Shown here piece by piece: positions 1 through 5,789 of a stretch of 5,799 bases of DNA (positions within the stretch are counted from its first letter, which is position 1; each line of letters opens with the position of its first letter). A program made the position numbers and the translations under genes. Under the pieces are notes generated by a model. The model was not told where the DNA came from, ran no database searches, and saw nothing but the letters and a program-made list of their open reading frames with translations. Source of the DNA: Gammaproteobacteria bacterium (GTDB taxonomy: Bacteria; Pseudomonadota; Gammaproteobacteria; SZUA-152); the NCBI GenBank assembly GCA_003229995.1, contig QIGJ01000318.1, positions 1 to 5,799 of the forward strand, read 5' to 3'.

Positions 1-626
1 GCAGAGAGAAACTCAAAAGCACTGAGGGGTGTCGCCTGGAGACGCCTGAGAACACCATTTTTGCGATAACGCACGATGACATACCCGACACCAAACAAAG
101 CACTGAACATCATGTTCATCGCTAATATTCCGGGGATAACCCAGTCTACATAGCGAATTTCGCGACCACTGACCGTCTGGCGCTGATATCCACCGGTCTC
201 CTCAGCGACTGGCGCATCCTCTCCATCCGCATCCACAATGACTGCGCCATACAACACCCGCTCCAGCATGTAGCCGTTGGGGGAATCACTGTTGATCCAG
301 TAGTCACCGTTATCAAGATCAAACAACATGTCCAGCTGATGGCGTTCCACCTTGATGATGGCCTGATCCAGTTGGGTAACCGGAATGAACTGGATGTACT
401 GGGTACGAAAAAAAGCTTGCTCTTCTTTGGCGGTTGCCAGTTTCTGTAACGATGCCTCGGCATACACACCCACCTTGTACTGATCCAGTGGTTTGCCGGA
501 AAAGGCGAAGGCAAAACCGGCCACGATCAGTACCGGAAAAAGGATATTCCAGCCCAGCGCCGAACGGTCGCGAATAAACTCCCGATTACGGGCAGCCAAT
601 ACAGTGAGAAAGCGACGCAGATTCAT
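1..626 (-). CDS. ABC-2 type transporter permease, N-terminal part (runs off window)
   Basis: This is the inner-membrane permease of an ABC exporter. The reading frame is open from the ATG at 626-624 to the left edge, giving about 208 residues without a stop; the C-terminal membrane segments lie outside the window. The start codon overlaps the stop of the ATPase gene by 4 bases (ATGA), which indicates translational coupling. Visible in the translation are a basic N-terminus (MNLRRFL), a first membrane segment at about residues 24-42, a long extracytoplasmic domain at about 45-160, and a second membrane segment at about 163-185. A basic stretch follows (RYRKNGVLRRLQATPLS, about 186-202) that matches the conserved loop of ABC-2 permeases, typically R-x-R-x-x-G-x-L-x-R-L-x-x-T-P. 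The large loop after the first segment is typical of the DrrB/YhhJ-like exporter branch. The substrate cannot be told from the sequence; drug, lipid or polysaccharide export are all possible. Confidence 0.9.
   Translation of the reverse strand, partial: MNLRRFLTVLAARNREFIRDRSALGWNILFPVLIVAGFAFAFSGKPLDQYKVGVYAEASLQKLATAKEEQAFFRTQYIQFIPVTQLDQAIIKVERHQLDMLFDLDNGDYWINSDSPNGYMLERVLYGAVIVDADGEDAPVAEETGGYQRQTVSGREIRYVDWVIPGILAMNMMFSALFGVGYVIVRYRKNGVLRRLQATPLSAFEFLS
623..626 (-). promoter_or_regulatory. ATGA stop/start overlap coupling ATPase and permease
   Basis: On the minus strand these four bases read ATGA. The TGA ends the ATPase gene and the ATG begins the permease gene. Such overlaps usually mean that ribosomes finishing the first gene restart on the second, which keeps the two transporter subunits in proportion. 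Confidence 0.85.
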
Positions 627-1522
627 ATGCGTAATGCGACACCGGTAAGGGCTAAAAACAGATCGTCGAGGGTGCGTGGACGAATCTGTAACCCAGCCAG
701 GGAAACGTCGTGGGCAAGCAAAATCCGCACTGCGGCATTGATATCGGCACTAAGAATTTCCACGATATCGCCTTGTACCTTCAAATTCAGTGGCAGATCT
801 TCAATCGGGCCAGGAATGTCCGAGCACGGTAATTGCAACACCACCTCATCAAAGTGCTCCGCCAACAAAGCCTTGGGAGAGCCATGGGCAATAATTTTGC
901 CGTGATCCATGATGGCGATTTCATCGCACAGCTCATAGGCTTCTTCCATGTAATGAGTGGTCAGCAGCACGGTTTTACCCTGTGCCTTGATACGTTGCAC
1001 CAATGCCCACAGATTACGCCGTGCTTGAGGATCAAGCCCCGTAGTGGGTTCATCGAGAAAGACCACTTGGGGATCGTTGACCAGAGCCATCGCCAACAAC
1101 AAACGCTGGCGCTGACCACCGGAAAGCTTACGGGTATCGCGGTCAAGAAATTCGCTCAGCGCACAAATTTCGATCAACTCATCACTGTCGATGGTACGAG
1201 GATAAAGGCGGCCGAACATCTCCAGTGCCTCACGCACAGTAATGAAATCCTGCAACGCGGTGGACTGGAACATAATACCCGCATCATTGCGAAATGCTTC
1301 AAGCGCAGCCCCGGCATTCACCCGCTGACCACGGTAATAGATTTCACCGCTACTGGGTTCAGTAATGCCTTCCAGCATTTCGATAGTGGTGGTTTTGCCT
1401 GCCCCATTGGGGCCCAGCAGGCCGAAGCAAGTGCCTTGTTGCAGTGCAAAGCTGACGCCGTCAACAGCGATAACAGCATCGAAGTGTTTGGCCAGATCAG
1501 TAACCTGTATTAGTGCAGCCAT
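623..1522 (-). CDS. ABC transporter ATP-binding protein (DrrA/CcmA-like exporter type)
   Basis: This cytoplasmic ATPase powers the ABC-2 permease encoded immediately downstream. It has 299 residues, the usual length for the family, and all the nucleotide-binding motifs are intact: Walker A GPNGAGKT at residues 37-44, Q-loop Gln86, signature LSGGQ at 133-137, Walker B VVFLDE at 153-158 with the catalytic Glu158, D-loop GLD at 162-164, and switch His190. After the ATPase core, about 100 C-terminal residues end in PRTLDDLFLALTG, the tail typical of ATPases that pair with ABC-2 permeases (usual form E-P-S-L-E-D-V-F-L-x-L-T-G). The start is the ATG at 1522-1520, and the next residues form the first beta strand of the fold. 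The ribosome binding site is weak: an AAGG about 13 bases upstream. The ATPase assignment is secure; the transported substrate is unknown. Confidence 0.97.
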   Translation of the reverse strand: MAALIQVTDLAKHFDAVIAVDGVSFALQQGTCFGLLGPNGAGKTTTIEMLEGITEPSSGEIYYRGQRVNAGAALEAFRNDAGIMFQSTALQDFITVREALEMFGRLYPRTIDSDELIEICALSEFLDRDTRKLSGGQRQRLLLAMALVNDPQVVFLDEPTTGLDPQARRNLWALVQRIKAQGKTVLLTTHYMEEAYELCDEIAIMDHGKIIAHGSPKALLAEHFDEVVLQLPCSDIPGPIEDLPLNLKVQGDIVEILSADINAAVRILLAHDVSLAGLQIRPRTLDDLFLALTGVALRI

Positions 1523-1783
1523 TATTGATGAGAGGCCTTAACAAAAAGAGGCTATAGGATAAAGGCTGAAAGCAACCGGTACCAGAAGAATCAAAATTAT
1601 GAGCGCTAATGTAGTCATGCATAACAACTTACATGAGCGTTAAATAACCACTGACCAGAACTGGCGATTGTACTGAGAAAACTAATAATAGGGAAAATGA
1701 GTAAAAATTGGGTAAAAAATGAGCAATGTGCGCGATAACACGCTAAACTAAGACAGATAAGTCAGCACAGAAAGGCACAAATT
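1523..1783. other. AT-rich divergent intergenic region
   Basis: This 261-base region separates the minus-strand ABC operon from the plus-strand small ORF and rhodanese. Stops are frequent in all frames and no coding sequence was seen. It must hold the ABC operon promoter and probably the plus-strand one. On the minus strand a CATAAT box lies upstream of the ATPase gene (complement of ATTATG near 1604-1609), but no convincing -35 box sits at the proper distance. No strong inverted repeat or RNA motif was recognised. Confidence 0.5.
1769..1775 (+). promoter_or_regulatory. ribosome binding site for the small ORF
   Basis: AGAAAGG lies 8 bases before the ATG at 1784. It is the main sequence evidence that the small ORF is translated. 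Confidence 0.45.
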
Positions 1784-1960
1784 ATGCATGAATTGTTTGA
1801 ACTGCCCTACAAACTTGCTAAAGGCCTCGACAGTTTCAGCCGATGTAGTAGGAAAGAATCAATACCATTTATTGATAAACCTTTTCCGCAACATATTCGC
1901 CCAAGTCCACATGAGCGAATATTAACCACGATCAAAATGATCGCGGCGCAGAAATCATGA
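1784..1960 (+). CDS. possible 58-residue small protein upstream of the rhodanese gene
   Basis: The frame from the ATG at 1784 to the TGA at 1958 encodes 58 residues beginning MHELFELPYKLAKGL and ending KMIAAQKS. In its favour, AGAAAGG at 1769-1775 sits 8 bases before the start, an excellent ribosome binding site in an otherwise non-coding stretch, and the stop falls 15 bases before the preferred rhodanese start, as in an operon. The protein is basic, has one Cys (residue 21), several prolines in the middle, and no signal peptide or membrane segment. It resembles no family I recognise. It could also be a leader peptide for the rhodanese gene or a chance ORF. A competing 45-residue frame from the ATG at 1788 lacks a comparably placed binding site. 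Confidence 0.42.
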   Translation: MHELFELPYKLAKGLDSFSRCSRKESIPFIDKPFPQHIRPSPHERILTTIKMIAAQKS

Positions 1961-1965
1961 CAAAT

Positions 1966-1969
1966 GGAG
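1966..1969 (+). promoter_or_regulatory. ribosome binding site fixing the rhodanese start at 1976
   Basis: GGAG lies 6 bases before the ATG at 1976. An in-frame ATG at 1964 overlaps this GGAG and has no good site of its own. The 1976 start also gives a textbook signal peptide beginning MRK, so it is preferred. Confidence 0.7.
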
Positions 1970-1975
1970 TCTCAA

Positions 1976-2785
1976 ATGCGTAAAATTACCAGCATTATTG
2001 CCCTCGCCAGTCTACTGCTGGGCTCTGCCGCCTTTGCCGACGACGAGTTCCCAGGCCGGGTAAAATACAAAACAATCCCCTATATCGAACTGGAAGACCT
2101 CTACCGTAAAATCAACGATGTGGTGGTCGTCGATTCCCGCTCCAAACTGGAGTTCGAAACCCTGCGCATCAAAAGCGCTGTCAATATTCCAGTAGCCGCC
2201 GAAAGCTTTGAAGCCGAAATCATCAAACTGCGCGCAACCACCAACAAACCCATTGTCTTTTATTGCAATGGCCACACCTGTATGAAATCGTACATCTCGA
2301 GCCAAAAAGCCATGGCTGTCAACGTCGATAATGTGTATGCCTTTGACGCAGGTATTTTTGATTGGACCAAAGCGTACCCGAATGAAGCCGTTTTGTTGGG
2401 CAACAGCCCAGTCAATCTCGCCCATCTGATCCCCAAATCGACCTTCAAAAAACGCCTTCTCAGCCCGGATGATTTCAGTGATCGCGCCACAATAGACCGG
2501 AACAAATATATGATTATCGACGTGCGCGACAAATTCCAACGTGCTGGCGTGGGTTTCTACCCAGGCATCGAGCGCTGGGCCAGCCTCGATCAGCAAAAAA
2601 AGCTGGATCGCTACATCAAAAAAGCACTTAAGCAAAATCGTACGTTGCTTATTTATGACGAAGTCGGCAAACAGGTACGCTGGCTGCAATATGCGCTGGA
2701 AAAAGCGGGCGCCAAAAAATACTATTTCATGAAAAAAGGCGCTAAGGGTTATTACAAAGAACTCATCGCGTTGAGTAACAAATAG
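1976..2785 (+). CDS. secreted tandem rhodanese-domain protein, second domain without catalytic Cys
   Basis: This is a predicted periplasmic protein of the rhodanese (sulfurtransferase) superfamily, 269 residues from the preferred ATG at 1976. An N-terminal Sec signal peptide ends at AFA, with predicted cleavage between Ala21 and Asp22. Domain 1 (about residues 33-142) has the family hallmarks VVVVDSRS (49-56), SAVNIP (67-72), and the active-site loop FYCNGHTCMKS (95-105). Cys97 sits in the catalytic position and a second Cys102 lies within the loop. Domain 2 (about 150-263) begins its core with MIIDVRD (179-185), but at the equivalent loop LLIYDEVGKQVRW (224-236) an Asp (228) stands where the Cys should be, so it is probably non-catalytic. 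A tandem with one active and one inactive domain is known in thiosulfate sulfurtransferases, but there the active domain is usually the C-terminal one. The substrate and sulfur acceptor are unknown. A redox or structural role through Cys97/Cys102 is also possible. Confidence 0.88.
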   Translation: MRKITSIIALASLLLGSAAFADDEFPGRVKYKTIPYIELEDLYRKINDVVVVDSRSKLEFETLRIKSAVNIPVAAESFEAEIIKLRATTNKPIVFYCNGHTCMKSYISSQKAMAVNVDNVYAFDAGIFDWTKAYPNEAVLLGNSPVNLAHLIPKSTFKKRLLSPDDFSDRATIDRNKYMIIDVRDKFQRAGVGFYPGIERWASLDQQKKLDRYIKKALKQNRTLLIYDEVGKQVRWLQYALEKAGAKKYYFMKKGAKGYYKELIALSNK

Positions 2786-2819
2786 GCCTGCTGCCCAACA
2801 TTTTTTTACTGATACCCAG

Positions 2820-2862
2820 ATGACAAAAGAGGCGAGTCAGCAATAGCTGACACGTCATTTTG
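2820..2862 (+). terminator. terminator-like hairpin downstream of the rhodanese gene
   Basis: A perfect 6-base inverted repeat, GTCAGC at 2836-2841 and GCTGAC at 2846-2851, encloses an AATA loop. An outer ATGAC (2820-2824) can pair with GTCAT (2854-2858) across unpaired bases, and a short TTTT follows. Its position 35-75 bases after the rhodanese stop suits a transcription terminator. The short T-run makes it a modest example, and a protein-binding site is an alternative. Confidence 0.45.
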
Positions 2863-2893
2863 CCTTGCCACGAAATAAATATGACGCACATTC

Positions 2894-2908
2894 AGACTTG
2901 AGTCTCAA
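2894..2908. repeat. short palindrome upstream of the PilZ gene
   Basis: Two overlapping inverted repeats occur here: AGACT-TG-AGTCT (2894-2905) and TTGAG-T-CTCAA (2898-2908). They lie about 95 bases before the PilZ start, where an operator could sit. The arms are only 5 bases long, so chance is a real alternative. Confidence 0.25.
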
Positions 2909-3001
2909 ACGCTATGGGTATATTTGACGATATGCACCGAAGATGACGAACGGACGCAAGCAGGCTAAACTCAGCACTTAACACCTGCACTCGGGACAAC
3001 C

Positions 3002-3391
3002 ATGACAGACCATCGGAAATTCACCCGCCTGCCCCTCGATATTATTGTGGAAATCAAACTGGAAGATGGTAGCCGACTCTATGGCGAAACTGCAGATATC
3101 AGCCTGGATGGTGCTTTCGTCCTGCTCATTCCACCGCCCGGCGTGCAATCCGGCCAGCTCTGTGATCTTGAACTCATCATCAAGGCAGAAGAAGGCTGGG
3201 TGCGTGTTGCCTTTAGCTGCACCATTGCGCATAGCAAGGACAATGGCATTGGCCTGCAATTTGGCTCCGCCGACACCCCGCATCACGAGTCATTTTTGAA
3301 ATTACTCATTGACGGCAGTAATGATGTCGACCAGATGCTGGATGAGCTGTCGCAACACCCCCGCAAGGAATTCCAGTTCTCCAACAATTGA
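3002..3391 (+). CDS. stand-alone PilZ domain protein (probable cyclic-di-GMP receptor)
   Basis: This 129-residue cytoplasmic protein consists of one PilZ domain. Both nucleotide-binding signatures are intact: R-x-x-x-R as Arg5-Lys-Phe-Thr-Arg9, and D-x-S-x-x-G as Asp32-Ile-Ser34-Leu-Asp-Gly37. The predicted beta barrel continues to GIGLQF (82-87), the usual end of the barrel, and a helical, polar tail of about 35 residues follows. Family knowledge says that proteins with both motifs bind cyclic-di-GMP and adjust motility, adhesion or exopolysaccharide output by contacting a partner. No effector domain is attached and no partner is visible nearby. The start ATG at 3002 is preceded by GGGA with 5 bases spacing, and it places the Arg motif at the very N-terminus as is usual. 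The gene converges on the repeat lipoprotein gene with only 24 bases between the stops. Confidence 0.92.
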   Translation: MTDHRKFTRLPLDIIVEIKLEDGSRLYGETADISLDGAFVLLIPPPGVQSGQLCDLELIIKAEEGWVRVAFSCTIAHSKDNGIGLQFGSADTPHHESFLKLLIDGSNDVDQMLDELSQHPRKEFQFSNN

Positions 3392-3415
3392 AGGCGTCCT
3401 GAATAACCCCAAAAA

Positions 3416-5254
3416 CTACAAATCAACAACCCCAAGATTATTGTTCGTGTTCTGTGGTACATCACCACCATTCAAATGCTCATAGATTATTTCATGGTCT
3501 TCCCTAATCACCATCACCGGGGTATTTTTTCTATCACTACGCCCTAGAAAAATACGTGTTTCAGAACGGAAATCGTATAAATAAAATGTGGCGCTTTGAT
3601 AAATGCTGGCCGGAAAAGCCTGACCATCCAAAGTAAACCCGGGGTCAACACGGACTACTGGGACATTCACATTCAGGGTTTCGTCCTCACTAAACACATT
3701 ATTAAAATCCACCTCGTGCATTTCATTCTGCGGTACGGCATCGCCATAGAGATGGTCCATGACAACATGATAAGTCCCCGGTATAAGCTTCACCGCCTCA
3801 TTGCTGATATCACTAAAACCAAACAGGAATTCATCACTGTCATTACTGGCGTCACGTAACAGAAACTGCACGCTGTTGTTGATATCATCGGGAAAACGAT
3901 TGCCATTGAGCGTAAAACGACCGGTGATATTGACCGAAGTCACTGGCACCATCAAAACCTGGTCGCTATTTAACACGATATTATTCCCTCCCGGCACTAC
4001 CGCATTGGCGTTTTGCGGCACGGTTTCACCTGACTCATGCCGATATAAAACGTCATATGTCCCTAACAATAATTCGCTGACGCCCGGGTCCGTGTCCATA
4101 TCACTGCTGATCACGCGCACCGCTGTAGAGGCAACCTCGCTCGCCCCCAAAAACATGACATCATTGTTATTATTGACCGCTCGCAAATAAAATTTGGCAT
4201 CATTGTATTCATCCTGCGGAAAAACACTGCCATCCAGACTAAATGAAGGGGTGATTACCACACTGGCGATATCAGTCGTTACCGATAAATTTGTATCATC
4301 AATAATAACATTGCTTGCAACAACAGCATCCGTGTTAATGGGCAGAGCATCACCCCGAACATGTTGATAAACAATGTCATAAGTACCTTCTATGACGGAC
4401 AGCGTAACCGGCAATTCAAAACTCGCCCCCAGCTCCACACGATCTCCCGTGCTGGTGTTACGTAGAAAAAACAGGGCTTCATGATTTTGATCCGTCGGGA
4501 AAGCCGCCAAATCCAGTGTGGCATCAAACTGAAAACGTACGCTGGCAACATCCACAGCCAAAATACTGGCCGCATTGATGAACACACCAGCCATAACAAC
4601 CGCACCCTGATTACTGGGAACCATCTCACCTCCCGTCGCCAGTGAGTAGATCACATCATAGGTGCCTTGCATGACTTGTACAGGAACCGGTAATGCCATG
4701 TGGCTGCTGCCAATGAAAATACGTTCACCACCTGCATCGGGCTGTAGATAAAACCTCCCGGTATCATATTTATTCAGCGGAAAAGCGCTGGCATTTTGCG
4801 TAAACAAGGGGGTTATTTCCCACGCGAGCACGTCAATAAACAAGTCCCGGTCGCTATTAACGGCCTCATTGGCCTGCACCTGCGCATCCACATTTTGTGG
4901 TACATCACTACCAGTTTCATGCCGAAACAGCACATCATAGGTATCCTGTATGACTCGCACTGCCGCAGGACTTGCATTATGGCTGGAACCCAACACTAAC
5001 GCATCACCAATGGATGTGGTATTACGCAACACAAAATTGCCGTCATTGTTTTCACTTTGCTCAAATGCCGCACCGTTCAGGGTATAGGCTGGTGTTACCA
5101 GAGCACTTAGCACATTAATCATCACAGATTGTATCGGAACCTGTGTACCCGGTTTGTTATCTTTCGTATTACCACAGCCCACTCCCCCCACCATCAGCGC
5201 AACTGATAACAACCACACTGATAAAGTCAATTTAACGTCATTTTTTTGATACAA
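3416..5254 (-). CDS. 612-residue predicted lipoprotein with six tandem beta-rich repeats
   Basis: I do not recognise a named family. The N-terminus has a charged segment (KNDVK), a hydrophobic stretch (about residues 9-25), and Cys27 in GGVGCGN. This reads as a lipoprotein signal, although the -3 residue is Gly rather than Leu, so the lipobox is imperfect. Gly and Asn after the Cys would not retain it in the inner membrane, so the outer membrane or cell surface is likely. The rest is six repeats of about 93 residues with three landmarks: an opening like ITPxFxLNGxxFP, a middle like FYLR-LG-S, and a closing GTYDVxYxHxxGxxVPQN. The GTYD-like motif recurs at residues 104, 197, 290, 398, 493 and 585, and VPQN or a variant at 118, 212, 304, 412, 507 and 599. 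Alternating hydrophobic residues suggest beta-sandwich units. No catalytic motif was seen. An adhesion, scaffold or ligand-binding role is inferred only from the repeat architecture. The start is a TTG at 5254. Confidence 0.85.
   Translation of the reverse strand: MYQKNDVKLTLSVWLLSVALMVGGVGCGNTKDNKPGTQVPIQSVMINVLSALVTPAYTLNGAAFEQSENNDGNFVLRNTTSIGDALVLGSSHNASPAAVRVIQDTYDVLFRHETGSDVPQNVDAQVQANEAVNSDRDLFIDVLAWEITPLFTQNASAFPLNKYDTGRFYLQPDAGGERIFIGSSHMALPVPVQVMQGTYDVIYSLATGGEMVPSNQGAVVMAGVFINAASILAVDVASVRFQFDATLDLAAFPTDQNHEALFFLRNTSTGDRVELGASFELPVTLSVIEGTYDIVYQHVRGDALPINTDAVVASNVIIDDTNLSVTTDIASVVITPSFSLDGSVFPQDEYNDAKFYLRAVNNNNDVMFLGASEVASTAVRVISSDMDTDPGVSELLLGTYDVLYRHESGETVPQNANAVVPGGNNIVLNSDQVLMVPVTSVNITGRFTLNGNRFPDDINNSVQFLLRDASNDSDEFLFGFSDISNEAVKLIPGTYHVVMDHLYGDAVPQNEMHEVDFNNVFSEDETLNVNVPVVRVDPGFTLDGQAFPASIYQSATFYLYDFRSETRIFLGRSDRKNTPVMVIREDHEIIYEHLNGGDVPQNTNNNLGVVDL
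3419..5104 (-). repeat. six tandem protein repeats inside the lipoprotein gene
   Basis: Approximate unit spans are: unit 1 residues 51-143 (4826-5104), unit 2 144-237 (4544-4825), unit 3 238-330 (4265-4543), unit 4 331-439 (3938-4264), unit 5 440-532 (3659-3937), unit 6 533-612 (3419-3658). Units 1-3 and 5 are 93-94 residues long; unit 4 is longer because of an insertion, and unit 6 is cut short at the C-terminus. At DNA level the units have diverged strongly. The clearest remaining identity is the 13-base TGTGGTACATCAC at 3453-3465 and 4896-4908, which encodes DVPQ in units 6 and 1. This suggests old duplications rather than recent slippage. Confidence 0.88.
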
Positions 5255-5262
5255 ATTTTTTA

Positions 5263-5267
5263 TCCTT
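5263..5267 (-). promoter_or_regulatory. ribosome binding site supporting the TTG start of the repeat lipoprotein
   Basis: On the minus strand AAGGA lies 8 bases before the TTG at 5254-5252. No ATG or GTG upstream of the hydrophobic segment in this frame has a comparable site, and a later start would break the signal peptide. The gene therefore appears to use the rare TTG initiation codon. Confidence 0.6.
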
Positions 5268-5290
5268 AGGTATATTTTGAACGTTCCCTC

Positions 5291-5317
5291 CTGAACAATC
5301 CAAAATCGCGTTATACT
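5291..5317 (+). promoter_or_regulatory. candidate promoter for the 141-residue lipoprotein
   Basis: TATACT at 5312-5317 is one base from the consensus -10 box. CTGAAC at 5291-5296 is a possible -35 box with a short spacer of 15 bases. The -10 box shares bases with the opposite-strand candidate, so the two promoters could interfere or be co-regulated. Confidence 0.3.
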
Positions 5318-5339
5318 TTTGGCGAACCATTATTTGTAA
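5310..5339 (-). promoter_or_regulatory. candidate promoter for the repeat lipoprotein
   Basis: On the minus strand a TATAAC -10 box (complement of 5310-5315) lies 18 bases from a weak TTACAA -35 box (complement of 5334-5339). Transcription would begin about 50 bases before the TTG start. The -10 box is good and the -35 box poor. Confidence 0.35.
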
Positions 5340-5363
5340 CGATATCAAAAGGAAACCGTACAC

Positions 5364-5789
5364 ATGCCGATTACACGCCGGAGTCAAACCCTTTCCTTCC
5401 TAAGCGGGTCCGGACTCAGCCTTGCCGTCCTGTTGCTCGGTGCCTGCGCCACTCAGGGCGAAATAATGGACGATCTCAACAAAACCCTGCGCGGTTATGA
5501 AAAGGCGGTGCGCTGGGCCGAGTTTGATGCTGCCTATTCCTATCACAAATGGGAGGCAGATCAGGAAGCCAGCACCCCTACCAATATGGAAAATATCCGT
5601 GTTACCAAATACGAATCATCCAACCAACGATTTGATCAACAACAATTGGCCATGAAACAAACAGTTACTCTGCATTATTACAATACCGACGATTTACGTG
5701 AGCGCAGTTTAAAACACCGCCATGAATGGAAATATTTCCCTGAAAACAAGCGCTGGTATTTGATAAGCGACCCTATCGTTTTCCCGTAA
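5364..5789 (+). CDS. 141-residue predicted lipoprotein of unknown function
   Basis: A signal peptide with two arginines near the start and a hydrophobic run (about residues 12-27) ends in LLLGAC, a clear lipobox, so Cys28 should be lipidated. The following residues Ala29 and Thr30 predict outer-membrane sorting. The mature part starts with a predicted helix, MDDLNKTLRGYEKAVRWAEF (35-54), followed by beta-like segments with alternating hydrophobic residues and an aromatic C-terminus (KRWYLISDPIVFP). A helix followed by a curved sheet, in a mature chain of about 113 residues, is reminiscent of small NTF2-like lipoproteins common in gammaproteobacteria; this is an impression from pattern only. 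The start ATG at 5364 follows AAGGAA at 5349-5354 with about 10 bases spacing. It is transcribed divergently from the repeat lipoprotein. It shows no catalytic motif and its role is unknown. Confidence 0.85.
   Translation: MPITRRSQTLSFLSGSGLSLAVLLLGACATQGEIMDDLNKTLRGYEKAVRWAEFDAAYSYHKWEADQEASTPTNMENIRVTKYESSNQRFDQQQLAMKQTVTLHYYNTDDLRERSLKHRHEWKYFPENKRWYLISDPIVFP

Noticed and set aside
146..514. Open frame of 122 codons on the minus strand
   Set aside because: It lies inside the ABC-2 permease in another frame. Its translation is low-complexity, rich in Trp, Arg and Ser, and has no recognisable motif, whereas the other frame gives a clear permease.
833..1513. Long plus-strand open frame opposite the ABC ATPase
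   Set aside because: The minus-strand frame has every ABC ATPase motif in order, and the plus-strand translation resembles no protein family. It is a shadow of the real gene.
1964..1975. Upstream in-frame ATG at 1964 as the rhodanese start
   Set aside because: It would add MESQ before the signal peptide, it overlaps the GGAG site, and it has no good site of its own; the ATG at 1976 fits better.
2012..2689. 225-codon minus-strand open frame opposite the rhodanese gene
   Set aside because: The plus-strand frame has a signal peptide and rhodanese motifs; the antisense frame has no ribosome binding site or family features.
1967..2909. The 10-mer GAGTCTCAAA occurs at 1967-1976 and 2900-2909, upstream of two genes
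   Set aside because: Repeated 10-mers are expected by chance many times in a window of this size, and the first copy overlaps the rhodanese ribosome binding site, so a shared operator is not supported.
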